This document shows, in pieces, positions 26,465-34,415 of a stretch of 64,000 nt of DNA (within the stretch, counting starts at the first letter, position 1; each line of letters opens with the position of its first letter). Both the position numbers and the translations under genes were made by a program. The notes under the pieces are model-generated. The model was given only the letters and a program-made list of their open reading frames with translations. It did no database searches and was not told the DNA's origin. The stretch is from assembly GCA_963809695.1 (NCBI GenBank), contig CAWEKI010000009.1, positions 558,001-622,000 of the forward strand, written 5' to 3'. The stretch is from JAGDMJ01 sp963809695 (lineage in GTDB: Bacteria > Bacteroidota > Ignavibacteria > UBA10030 > UBA6906).

Positions 26465-27925
26465 ATGAGCACAGAAGTCCTGCGGAGAAGGAACGCTGCG
26501 GGCAACACCGAACGGGCGGATTTCGTTATTCCACTCTTGCTCGTGCTTCTTGATGCCGTCGCCATAGAGGCGGCATTCCTTGCTTCGTACGCGCTCCGTT
26601 TCCACAGCAGACTGTTCGACGCGCTTGGCTTCCTCCAGGAGAATGCACCTCCCATCCACGGCTACGTGCTCGGGTCGCTGGTCGTGATCGTGGTCTGGCT
26701 AATGCTGTTCAATTCGCGTCACATGTACGGCGCCCGACGCAACGTCACGCTTGCCGACGAACTGCTTAACACTGTCAGAGTGGTGAGCCTGGGAATGCTC
26801 ATCGTCATGAGCGCGGCGTTCTTTTACCGTGATTTCTCCTACTCCCGGGTGGTGTTTGGCCTGCTCTGGGGTACAGCCATCGTCTTCATATTTGCCGGCA
26901 GGGTGTGCGTGCGGGTGTATGAGCGCTCTCTGTACCGGCGTGGACGCCATCTCCAATCCGCGGTGATCTTCGGAAACAACAGGATTGCCGGCGAGACCTA
27001 CCAACGGCTCAATCATCACGCCTCGTTCGGGATTGCTATCGCCGGCTATTTCGCGGATGTTCCCGCAGAACACTCAGAGCCGCTTTCTGAAGCTCCTTAC
27101 CTGGGAACGCTTCAGGCTGCCCCGGCATTCATCAGGGAACACCGGATACGGCTCGGTTTCATCGCACTGCAATTCCACGAACACGACGATTTCCTCGACC
27201 TCGTCAGCGGCTGTGAAGGGGTCAACATTGAGTTCATGATGGTCCCGGACATGCTGGGGGTGCTCACCAGCCAGGTCAAAGTGCGGGAACTCGAGGGAAT
27301 TCCGTTCCTCAGGATCAAAGGGATCCCCCTGACCGCCTGGGGGCGGGTGACCAAGCGCCTATTTGACATCGCTGTCTCAGGCTTGACGTTGCTCCTGCTC
27401 TCCCCTCTTCTGCTGGTGGTTGCGGCGGCCATCAAGATGGATTCCCGGGGGTCTGTGTTGTTCCGGCAGCAGCGCGTGGGACTGGATGGAAGGCCGTTTA
27501 CGATGTACAAGTTCAGATCAATGCGGGAAGGATCGGAAAAATTCGACGTCCAGGCCGGACTCGGGGTCAGGCACGACCCCCGCCGAACCCGGATCGGGAA
27601 GCTGCTGCGGAGCACGAGCCTGGATGAGCTTCCGCAGCTCCTGAACGTCTTGAAGGGCGAGATGAGCCTGGTGGGGCCGCGCCCCGAGCGGAGCAGCTTC
27701 GTGCAGGAGTTCGGCGCGGTGGTTCCAAAATATCTGGATCGCCACAGGGTGAAGACCGGCGTTACCGGGTGGGCACAGGTCAACGGCCTGCGCGGAGACA
27801 CGTCCATCGAGGAACGGGTGAAGTACGACCTGTACTATATCGAGAACTGGTCGTTGGCGTTCGATATCAAGATACTGCTCCGCACGATTCGCGCGGCATT
27901 CGTGTCCCGGGAGCAGGAGGAATGA
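26465..27925 (+). CDS. Polyprenyl-phosphate glycosylphosphotransferase (WbaP/WcaJ family)
   Basis: Transfers a sugar 1-phosphate to undecaprenyl phosphate to start exopolysaccharide or O-antigen units at the inner membrane. The N-terminal half has about four membrane helices and a Rossmann-like CoA-binding-type domain (SAVIFGNNRIAGETYQRL). The C-terminal bacterial sugar transferase domain begins KRLFDIAVSGLTLLLLSPLL and contains MYKFRSMR, STSLDELPQLLNVLKGEMS, LVGPRPE and TGVTGWAQVNGLRGDT. 486 aa is typical. I start at ATG 26465; TTG at 26423 is possible but has no spacing for its Shine-Dalgarno. Sugar specificity is unknown. Confidence 0.9.
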   Translation: MSTEVLRRRNAAGNTERADFVIPLLLVLLDAVAIEAAFLASYALRFHSRLFDALGFLQENAPPIHGYVLGSLVVIVVWLMLFNSRHMYGARRNVTLADELLNTVRVVSLGMLIVMSAAFFYRDFSYSRVVFGLLWGTAIVFIFAGRVCVRVYERSLYRRGRHLQSAVIFGNNRIAGETYQRLNHHASFGIAIAGYFADVPAEHSEPLSEAPYLGTLQAAPAFIREHRIRLGFIALQFHEHDDFLDLVSGCEGVNIEFMMVPDMLGVLTSQVKVRELEGIPFLRIKGIPLTAWGRVTKRLFDIAVSGLTLLLLSPLLLVVAAAIKMDSRGSVLFRQQRVGLDGRPFTMYKFRSMREGSEKFDVQAGLGVRHDPRRTRIGKLLRSTSLDELPQLLNVLKGEMSLVGPRPERSSFVQEFGAVVPKYLDRHRVKTGVTGWAQVNGLRGDTSIEERVKYDLYYIENWSLAFDIKILLRTIRAAFVSREQEE

Positions 27926-27970
27926 CTGCACGGGCCGAGAATTTCACCAATTGCCAAGGAAGGACCACCC

Positions 27971-28267
27971 ATGGTTCCTCTGATTGTGTTCTATCTGCAC
28001 ATTATTGGAGGCTCGGCGGCGTTCACGCGCCGATGGCAAGACGAAGGACTTGGTGAAGGGATCCTTGCGGTCTTTTTCGTGGCGCTGATTTTCTTCGTGG
28101 GGTGGGGAATGGCCTCCTTCGTCATGAAGATCTTCATGCCCCCGGAGGGATTCGGTAAGCTTTTTGACAGGGACTCCGCTTCCCTTGCGTTGCTGACCAT
28201 CCTGGAATCGGTGTTCTACTACTTCTATCTGCGGAGCGACGACGCTGAAGCTGCGAGTCAGGAGTGA
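27971..28267 (+). CDS. Small membrane protein of unknown function, 98 aa
   Basis: Unrecognised. A first hydrophobic patch (VPLIVFYLHIIGGSAAF), a clear membrane helix (ILAVFFVALIFFVGWGMASF) and a third (ALLTILESVFYYFYL) suggest two or three spans, ending in an acidic tail. AAGGAAGG lies at good distance upstream of the ATG. It follows the glycosylphosphotransferase by 45 bases and is probably co-transcribed. Its stop codon lies inside a perfect hairpin. Confidence 0.65.
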   Translation: MVPLIVFYLHIIGGSAAFTRRWQDEGLGEGILAVFFVALIFFVGWGMASFVMKIFMPPEGFGKLFDRDSASLALLTILESVFYYFYLRSDDAEAASQE

Positions 28268-28286
28268 GCGGCCGGGCGCCGCTCAC
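28264..28286. other. Perfect hairpin between convergent genes
   Basis: GTGAGCGGC-CGGGC-GCCGCTCAC, nine base pairs with a five-base loop, overlapping the stop codon of the small membrane protein. There is no T-tract on either strand, so it is not a typical intrinsic terminator. Confidence 0.6.
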
Positions 28287-28322
28287 CCTGACCCGTGCAA
28301 TCTATCAGACCGGTTGCCTTCT

Positions 28323-29453
28323 CTATTGCATCGTGTCGATCCAGAGTCCATCCGGAATCTGTGCTTCCAACTTTGCAATCGCTTCCCTTGCCTCTCCCTT
28401 TGTCCCGTACCGCCCGACGCGCACCCGGTGCCATTGTTCCCCGTTGACCTCAATATCCATCACATAGGAATCGAATCCAGCCGAGCTCAATATCTGCGCT
28501 TGGCTGTTTGCCTTCCCCTTGCTCTTCCAGGATGATACCTGAACGGTGTATCTCCCTGCTCCCGACGGTGCAGTTGCAGCAGGCGAAACTGCAATGGATG
28601 GGATGCCTTTCTTGCCGGGTTCCTTGCCCGAAGGCTGCGCTGCGGATTCCTTTCCCTTGCCGGGTGTCACTGACGGCAGCGGTGTCTCTTCCTGGCCACC
28701 GGCCGGTGGCGTGGTCACTTGCTCTCCGGACGTTCCCGGCTCTGCCGGCATGGGCTCGGGAATCTGCTCGACAACCTTCGGCACTCTCTTTCCCCAGAGG
28801 TGAATGACATGGAAATAGTTCAGCGAGACGACAGCTGCGCTCAGGACCAGCAAGATCACGACAATGGCAAGCCAGGGGGCTTTTTTCTCGCCATCCGGGC
28901 CAACCTCACGCAACGTAGGTGGAGGAGTGACGGGACTCTCTTCGGGCGGCTCAGGCGGTAATCCGGTCCCTTCCTCTTCGTCTTGCAAGTTCAGTCGTGG
29001 CATGATATGCTCCTCTTCTGGTTGAGTTTCTTCAGTTCTGGACGCTGCAGCACGGTCATACTCATCAAGCGTCACCTCTCTGCTCGTATCGAATATGAAC
29101 TCCTTCCCTCGTTCAACGGTCTCATCGTACGGAGCTTGCGGCCCGCCGTACTCCGTGTCCCCCGCCTGGGGAGTCACCACATACTTCCCGGTCACAAGGG
29201 ATCGCAAATTCTCGAATCGCTGGTTTACTTTTCGTGCCAGCTCCTGCTCGGGCTCAAAGTAGGGAATCTTTCTTGTGCGTTTAACTCCCGCCACCCGCGT
29301 TCCGAATGTACCGAAATTCGGCACCTCCACCCTCTGGCCCCGCTGCAATGCCGAGAGAAGATACACATAAAACAAATGAGAGACCGCCCCCACTTCCGTT
29401 TCACCCGCAACACCCCTGTCTACACACTTTTTGAGGATGTCGGATCGATTCAT
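28323..29453 (-). CDS. HU-like domain / transmembrane / SPOR domain fusion protein
   Basis: A 376-residue single-pass membrane protein. Residues 1-75 resemble the CCDC81/HU-type DNA-binding-fold domain (VEVPNFGTFGTRVAGVKRT). Residues 76-190 are an acidic, Pro-rich linker. Residues 194-213 form one membrane helix (WLAIVVILLVLSAAVVSLNY). A long Pro/Gly/Lys linker leads to a C-terminal SPOR domain at about 305-376 (YTVQVSSWKSKGKANSQAQI), which binds denuded septal peptidoglycan. This places the HU-like domain in the cytoplasm and SPOR in the periplasm. It overlaps the preceding HU gene as ATGA. Confidence 0.85.
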   Translation of the reverse strand: MNRSDILKKCVDRGVAGETEVGAVSHLFYVYLLSALQRGQRVEVPNFGTFGTRVAGVKRTRKIPYFEPEQELARKVNQRFENLRSLVTGKYVVTPQAGDTEYGGPQAPYDETVERGKEFIFDTSREVTLDEYDRAAASRTEETQPEEEHIMPRLNLQDEEEGTGLPPEPPEESPVTPPPTLREVGPDGEKKAPWLAIVVILLVLSAAVVSLNYFHVIHLWGKRVPKVVEQIPEPMPAEPGTSGEQVTTPPAGGQEETPLPSVTPGKGKESAAQPSGKEPGKKGIPSIAVSPAATAPSGAGRYTVQVSSWKSKGKANSQAQILSSAGFDSYVMDIEVNGEQWHRVRVGRYGTKGEAREAIAKLEAQIPDGLWIDTMQ

Positions 29454-29731
29454 TGGGCTTTATTACTCCAGTTGATAAGATCCCGAGAGGGCGTGAACAA
29501 CAGGTAGTCCTTCGGTGGGATAATGAAGATCTCGTGCGTCTCGGTGTTGATCCCCTTCCGGCCAGGGCGGTGATCAATGAGAAAATCACCGATGTTGTCC
29601 AGCTCCAGTTCCCCGGCAAGGAGCAACTCTTCAGTCCAAACCTCCCCGATTGTCTGGATGATATCGCGAACGGTCTGCTTCGAGATCCCCGCCCGTTCCG
29701 ATATCATATTGATCAATTCATCCTGACTCAT
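29450..29731 (-). CDS. HU/IHF family DNA-binding protein
   Basis: A 93-residue protein of the HU fold: ELINMISERAGISKQTVRDI forms the helical N-terminus and ELELDNIGDFLIDHRPGRKG the beta-arm region. RPGRKGINTETHE replaces the usual RxGRNPxTG, so it is a divergent member. Nucleoid binding is expected. It is translationally coupled (ATGA) to the HU/SPOR membrane protein. AGGA precedes its ATG by six bases. A sigma-70-like promoter candidate lies about 185 bases upstream, giving a long leader. Confidence 0.85.
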   Translation of the reverse strand: MSQDELINMISERAGISKQTVRDIIQTIGEVWTEELLLAGELELDNIGDFLIDHRPGRKGINTETHEIFIIPPKDYLLFTPSRDLINWSNKAQ

Positions 29732-30203
29732 ACGGTTTCCTGATTGAGAGATAACGAGAGGAAAAAGAGACAACCAACACCGGCGAGCCACTCCCGCGTG
29801 TGGTATCGCTGCGCAGGCGATGGTCGTGTGTAGACAAGCAGAAGAATCAAATGTAGGAGTGTCGTTAGGGTTTCGAGCACTATTCTAATGTCCCTGACTC
29901 TATCCTTTAAAGTAATTTACTAGATGAAAGGGTCGAAGTCAAGGTTTTTTTGATGTATTTACATAGGTCTTTCTCACCCATGTGCTGTCAGCCAACAGGG
30001 AGTCGGGTATGGCGGTCGTTGGCATCTGCACGTTTCCGGGGGGATTTCCTCCAGATTGATGTTGAATTTGGCCTGCGGAAGGCGCCGGGACGGTGCTCTT
30101 CACCGGGGCCGGGGTGGAGATGGTAGGCCGCGACAACAAGCGCGCCGCCTGTCACCATCACTCGGGGTCAATCCTTAAACTCCCCGGATCGGAAGAGATT
30201 CCG
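29732..30203. other. Intergenic region of 472 bases with no convincing gene
   Basis: It holds the promoter candidate for the HU gene and a long untranslated leader. A Pro/Thr-rich minus-strand frame at 29939-30139 starts with TTG, has no ribosome-binding site and no recognisable domain, and is probably not a gene. A short GGAA-type hairpin occurs near 30190, without a T-tract. I saw no repeat or RNA motif. Confidence 0.6.
29914..29942 (-). promoter_or_regulatory. Candidate sigma-70-type promoter for the HU operon
   Basis: TTGACT and TAAATT on the minus strand with a 17-base spacer. Transcription would start about 175 bases before the HU ATG. Confidence 0.45.
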
Positions 30204-31229
30204 TCACGCCGTTACAGTTTCTGGCGGTGCCAGTAATCGAACCAACACGAGCTGCATGACCTGTTTTGGGTCCGCAGAGCTGGTTTTGGACTCTTCATCC
30301 GCTCCCACAAGTAATTCGAACGCACGCTCAATCTCGTGCACAGGAAAACGGACGAGCGCGTCCAGGTATTCTCTGAGAAAGAAAGGGCTGACTCTCGCTT
30401 CCGCGGCCATCTCCTGCTGCGGTACGTTTCGCCGGCGGAGATCACAGAGCCTGTACAGGGTTGAGAAATATCCCGTCAACATGATAATGATGAACGGAAC
30501 ATTGGCGCCGGTATCCAGCATCCGCTCCATGATCTCACAGGAACGCCTGAGGTCTCTCGCCCCAATGGCCTTCTGCAGCTCGAAGATACTGAGCTCCTTC
30601 GACATTCCCACCACGGCCGTAATGTCGTCGACGGTGATGGACGTCCTTGATCCCAGGTAAATGTAGATCTTGTCAAGTTCGTTCTGGAGTTCGCGGAGCG
30701 ATGTCCCGACATATGCCGCAAGGAGTCTGCAGGCATCCTGCGTGATCTCATGTTCCTGCTTCTTCACGCGCCCGGTGATCCAGGCGGGAACGCGATCGTC
30801 ATACAAGGGCTTGAATTCCACTGCAACGCCGGTGCGCTTGACGATGGTAAAGGGCCTTTTCCGCGTATCGATCTTGCCCCCGGTCAGGACCAGGCATGTG
30901 CTCTTCAACGGCTGCTCGATGTAATTTCCCAGGATCTCCAGGTCCCTGGCGCTGAGCTTTTCAACGCTTTGAACAACCACAGCCCGGCGTTCAGCCATCA
31001 TCGGAAAGGACGATGCTCTCGCTACGATATCCCTTGCATCCGACTCTTCCCCGCGAAGGATGTCCAGGTTGAATTCCTGGGCATCCCTGGGTACCGCGGC
31101 GGCGACCACCGACCGGGTGGCTTCCTCGACGAGGAAATCTTCCTCTCCATGGAGAAGATACACCGGCGACAACTTGCCGCTTGCCAGCAAGTTCTGCAGA
31201 TCATCGTATGTCGCCTGGTCGCGTGTCAT
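30204..31229 (-). CDS. holA: DNA polymerase III subunit delta
   Basis: Clamp-loader subunit that opens the beta sliding clamp. The 341 aa length is standard. Features include the N-terminal PVYLLHGEEDFLVEEA, the central LEILGNYIEQPLKSTCLVLT and the C-terminal collar region with SRTSITVDDITAVVGMSKEL, then SIFELQKAIGARDL. These match the HolA/YqeN family. It is the last gene of the long minus-strand run that starts at rng, 20 bases after the cyclophilin gene. Confidence 0.93.
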   Translation of the reverse strand: MTRDQATYDDLQNLLASGKLSPVYLLHGEEDFLVEEATRSVVAAAVPRDAQEFNLDILRGEESDARDIVARASSFPMMAERRAVVVQSVEKLSARDLEILGNYIEQPLKSTCLVLTGGKIDTRKRPFTIVKRTGVAVEFKPLYDDRVPAWITGRVKKQEHEITQDACRLLAAYVGTSLRELQNELDKIYIYLGSRTSITVDDITAVVGMSKELSIFELQKAIGARDLRRSCEIMERMLDTGANVPFIIIMLTGYFSTLYRLCDLRRRNVPQQEMAAEARVSPFFLREYLDALVRFPVHEIERAFELLVGADEESKTSSADPKQVMQLVLVRLLAPPETVTA

Positions 31230-31249
31230 GGCCGGAGCAGTCGCAGGAC

Positions 31250-31957
31250 CTATTTGTTTTCCGTGGATGGAGCCGCCTGCGGTGCAGGTTCACGCTTCAC
31301 CACTTCGATCTTGACGCGCGGGTTCGGCTTGGGCTCCTTCGAACTGGTCCCACCGGGCTGTTTGGTGACCGTGACAGTCTTCATGAAAATGTCTTCCTTC
31401 GGCTTGCCGTCCGTGGGGCCCATCTGCGGGATAATCTCGGCTTCGCCAATCTTCTCCACCACATCCATCCCTTTCACCACCTTGCCGAAGATGGTATAAT
31501 TCTTCGGCATTCTTAGGATGTCGGCGAGCATGATGAAGAACTGGCTGGAATTTGTGTTGGGTCCCTTATTGGCCATCGCCACAACGCCTTTTTTATACCC
31601 TTCCTTGTATGACGGTGCATTGGGATTCAATTCGTCTGCAAAATCTTTTCCCCATATGCTCTTGCCTCCGGCACCTGTCCCGGTCGGGTCGCCTCCCTGA
31701 ATGACAAAGCCCTTGGCCACCCGGTGGAACAGCACTCCGTCAAAATACTTCCTCTCCGCAAGCTTGACAAAATTCTCGACGGTCTTGGGTGCATCTTCCG
31801 CAAATAGCTCGATCTCGATTGTTCCCATCGGTATCTCCTTCCCTGTTGCCTTTTGGGTTTTTCCCTTGGCGGTGCCGGAGGTCTGCCCTGTCATCGGCAA
31901 GGCGTACACAAAAATCAACAGCACTACCCCAGCCAGTAGTTTCGTGAGGTTTCTCAT
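31250..31957 (-). CDS. Exported cyclophilin-type peptidyl-prolyl cis-trans isomerase
   Basis: Accelerates proline isomerisation in exported proteins. The N-terminal signal LLAGVVLLIFVYALPMTGQ implies a periplasmic location. The cyclophilin core follows: TVENFVKLAERKYFDGVLFH with RVAKGFVIQGGDPTGTG, then VAMANKGPNTNSSQFFIML and YTIFGKVVKGMDVV. A charged C-terminal tail of about 40 residues exceeds the usual domain. I start at MRNLTKLL (31957) because GGGAG lies eight bases upstream; GTG 31966 is an alternative. It sits between a barrel gene and holA. Confidence 0.93.
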   Translation of the reverse strand: MRNLTKLLAGVVLLIFVYALPMTGQTSGTAKGKTQKATGKEIPMGTIEIELFAEDAPKTVENFVKLAERKYFDGVLFHRVAKGFVIQGGDPTGTGAGGKSIWGKDFADELNPNAPSYKEGYKKGVVAMANKGPNTNSSQFFIMLADILRMPKNYTIFGKVVKGMDVVEKIGEAEIIPQMGPTDGKPKEDIFMKTVTVTKQPGGTSSKEPKPNPRVKIEVVKREPAPQAAPSTENK

Positions 31958-31987
31958 GATCAGCACTCCCAGTTATTATGATATGTG

Positions 31988-32704
31988 TTAGAAATAGAAT
32001 GTAAGTCCAAGCCTTGCTCCAAGCCCGAAGAACTGCATGGTCGGAGCGGTTCCTCCCTGACCGACAAACCCGGGCGCCATCCCCTCGCTATTGGTGATCT
32101 TCCCGATAAAATCCCAACGAAGGTTCACTCCAAGATACGCAAAGAGGCTTTCGCCGAAAGCGGTGTTTCCTTCGGCATCTAGCAGGAGGCCGGGCCCTGT
32201 GCCGCTGTAGCGGTCATCCTGGGTGAAGAATTTCACGTCCAGTGATCCGAAGTGATACCCTCCCCCCGCCCCGATTTTCACATTGTACACCGGCTGGTTC
32301 AGGAGCACATATTGCAGAACGAGTGATGGAAGGTGCGCCATTGCCGTGTACTCTGCCTGCCCCGAGCCATACGTCGTCGTCACATTGTACGAAGCGAGCA
32401 GGTAGGCATACTCGACCTTGAGCACCCAGTCACGTGAGACGGGAACGGTCACCGCCCCGAAGAACTCGGCCGCCGTCTTGAACTCCTGCAGGCGCTGCGT
32501 GTTCCCGATCGTCGCGTTTGCCAGGTCCACCACGTCCGTCATGCTTATGTAGCTCACACCCATTCCTCCGGCAACTCCCACCCTGAGAAAGACTTCGTCC
32601 GCATTCCCGGAAGGTGCATTCGCCTTGTTCTGTGCGGCACATATTTCAAGCCCCGCAAGAAGCACCATACAACAAAGCCACGCGCCCGATCCGCCGAGTC
32701 TCAC
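31988..32704 (-). CDS. Predicted outer-membrane beta-barrel protein, 238 aa
   Basis: I do not recognise the family. A signal peptide (AWLCCMVLLAGLEICAAQ) precedes alternating beta-strand-like segments (VLKVEYAYLLASYNV, PSLVLQYVLLNQPVYNVKIG and SLFAYLGVNLRWDFIG). The C-terminal strand ends in Phe (LGLTFYF), the usual barrel-assembly signal, suggesting an OmpX/OmpW-like small barrel. The start is GTG at 32704 with GGAGAG just upstream inside the end of the UPF0104 gene. It is probably part of the rng-holA operon. Confidence 0.65.
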   Translation of the reverse strand: MRLGGSGAWLCCMVLLAGLEICAAQNKANAPSGNADEVFLRVGVAGGMGVSYISMTDVVDLANATIGNTQRLQEFKTAAEFFGAVTVPVSRDWVLKVEYAYLLASYNVTTTYGSGQAEYTAMAHLPSLVLQYVLLNQPVYNVKIGAGGGYHFGSLDVKFFTQDDRYSGTGPGLLLDAEGNTAFGESLFAYLGVNLRWDFIGKITNSEGMAPGFVGQGGTAPTMQFFGLGARLGLTFYF

Positions 32705-32705
32705 A

Positions 32706-33752
32706 TCACTCTCCGCTGCCAGGCCGTACTGCTTCCGAGATCGCGACGTTATCGCGGAAAAGGAAATAGGAGCCGACGATTGTCACACCGATGAAACTGA
32801 TTGCATGGGTCACCGTGGCGAAGCTCAGCGCCACGGCCGGATCAACGTGGAAGAGCTTCTCCAGAGCCTGAGAGGTCAGTGCATGGTAACTGCCTGTCCC
32901 GCCGGGGGTCGGAATGGCATAGCCAACGCTCGAGATGACCAGCAGAACGACTGCCGATCGGAAGTCAACTGTCCCTGGCATATTGAACGCGAAGAAGGCA
33001 ACATATGTCATCAAGGCATACGCGCACCAAACCAGGGCGCTCAGCGACAGAATCGCCGCAGTTTGGCCCGGATTCTTCAGAAAGAGGAAACCATCGAGAA
33101 AGGAATGCACCCTGCCACCCACGCGGGTAGCAACCCAGCGTGGCAGGACCGGGTTGACAAAGCGGAGCAGCGCATCCGTCCAGTCACGGCGGACCATGAG
33201 CAGTGCCAGCACGAAGAGGATGCCCCCTGTTGCCAGAGTGACCGTGATGCCCGCGGATCGAAGCCACGGAAAAGTCTCCTGGAGGGGCCCTTTGTAGAGG
33301 ACGGGAATGAGCGCAACCAGTATCAGAAATGTAATGACGTCAATGATCCTCTCCACGACAACCGTCCCGAAGGCCGCGCTCTTGGAGACCGACTCAAGCT
33401 TGCCGAGCGCGTACGGACGGGCAAATTCTCCTCCGCGCGGAAGAACGTTGTTTATCAGATACCCGATCATCACTCCCGAAAAGAGGTTGCGAAAACCGAT
33501 TCCGGGCTTGATCGGGTTCATCAGATAGCGCCAGCGCCACGCACGCACCGCATGACTGATCATGAGCAGCACAAACGACAGCAGGATCCACCAGTAGTTC
33601 GCGCGGGCGATGGTCTGCAGGATTTTCCCAAAATCTGTTCCGCGGAAAGCCAGATAGAGGAAAAAGACAGTAACAAGCGCGCTGATGCCATACCGGATGG
33701 GTGTCCGGATCCGAGGGGCCACGGAGGCCGAAACCGGTGACTTGTTGGGCAA
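32706..33752 (-). CDS. Lysylphosphatidylglycerol synthase-type transmembrane (UPF0104/flippase-like) protein
   Basis: Integral inner-membrane protein of 348 aa with about eight helices (for example YGISALVTVFFLYLAF and ALVWCAYALMTYVAFFAF). The family signatures HAVRAWRWRYLM, NNVLPRGGEFARPYALGKLE and YAIPTPGGTGSYHAL are present. Members include the flippase half of MprF and several glycolipid-related proteins; the transported lipid is unknown. The start is TTG at 33752 with a perfect AGGAGG six bases upstream. It follows the LolA-like gene by nine bases. Confidence 0.85.
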   Translation of the reverse strand: MPNKSPVSASVAPRIRTPIRYGISALVTVFFLYLAFRGTDFGKILQTIARANYWWILLSFVLLMISHAVRAWRWRYLMNPIKPGIGFRNLFSGVMIGYLINNVLPRGGEFARPYALGKLESVSKSAAFGTVVVERIIDVITFLILVALIPVLYKGPLQETFPWLRSAGITVTLATGGILFVLALLMVRRDWTDALLRFVNPVLPRWVATRVGGRVHSFLDGFLFLKNPGQTAAILSLSALVWCAYALMTYVAFFAFNMPGTVDFRSAVVLLVISSVGYAIPTPGGTGSYHALTSQALEKLFHVDPAVALSFATVTHAISFIGVTIVGSYFLFRDNVAISEAVRPGSGE

Positions 33753-33761
33753 CCGTGCCTC

Positions 33762-34415
33762 CTAGCGCAGGTCGACGACGTCGGCTCCCTTGGGAATACT
33801 GTACACGAAGCGGGAGTCTTGCAGCCCCGTGTTGGTACGCACCTGGAGAACGGCGTACGTGGTCTGCTTCTCGCTGACATCGATGATCTCGACTTGCCGG
33901 ATCATCCACTCTTTTTCGTCGACCCAGAGCCGCAGCGAATGGATGAAGGACTGGTCGTCCCTGGGTACCAATTTCAAAATCGTAGTTTCGTACGCTCCGA
34001 TTTTCTCCTGCCCCACGACGGTCGCAGTGAAGTTTTCCGGTGCACCCACGAGGATTTTTTCCGGCGTGAGGGATTGTTCATCCTCCTTGAACCTGTCGAT
34101 CACCACCTGATTGTTCGAGGCGGAGTATGACCAGACCGTCTGACCATCGGTCACGATAACCTGGTCGTCCATTTCGACGCGGTATTTGTTGTTCTTCTTG
34201 ATGTAGAGCGTGCCGCTGAGCTGCTGTTCGATTTTCGTCATCGGAAACCGGACTTTTTCCGAGAATTGCAGCTCCGCGTCCGTCACCGCATCATAGCGTT
34301 TTCGGACCTTGTCCAGCACATCCTCTGCTTTTTGCGAAGCAAAGAGCATGCTCAGCGGCGCGAACAGGAGAATCACGAAAGTTCCCGCACTCCCCACCCT
34401 CCGCATGTTATTCAT
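33762..34415 (-). CDS. lolA: LolA-like outer-membrane lipoprotein carrier protein
   Basis: Periplasmic chaperone expected to shuttle lipoproteins from LolCDE to the outer membrane. A signal peptide (TFVILLFAPLSMLFAS) is followed by the LolA core: VRKRYDAVTDAELQFSEKVR, LSGTLYIKKNNKYRVEMDDQ and WVDEKEWMIRQVEIID. The 217 aa length is typical. GGAGGT lies eight bases before the ATG at 34415, inside the end of ftsK, so the genes overlap by eight bases. LolA-fold proteins are diverse, so the exact role is probable rather than certain. Confidence 0.82.
   Translation of the reverse strand: MNNMRRVGSAGTFVILLFAPLSMLFASQKAEDVLDKVRKRYDAVTDAELQFSEKVRFPMTKIEQQLSGTLYIKKNNKYRVEMDDQVIVTDGQTVWSYSASNNQVVIDRFKEDEQSLTPEKILVGAPENFTATVVGQEKIGAYETTILKLVPRDDQSFIHSLRLWVDEKEWMIRQVEIIDVSEKQTTYAVLQVRTNTGLQDSRFVYSIPKGADVVDLR

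Noticed and set aside
29939..30139. Small Pro/Thr-rich open frame on the minus strand downstream of holA
   Set aside because: TTG start, no ribosome-binding site, low-complexity composition and no recognisable domain; it overlaps the HU promoter candidate.
31950..31985. Possible half of a CIRCE operator (AGCACTC) upstream of the cyclophilin gene
   Set aside because: No second half at the expected nine-base spacing.
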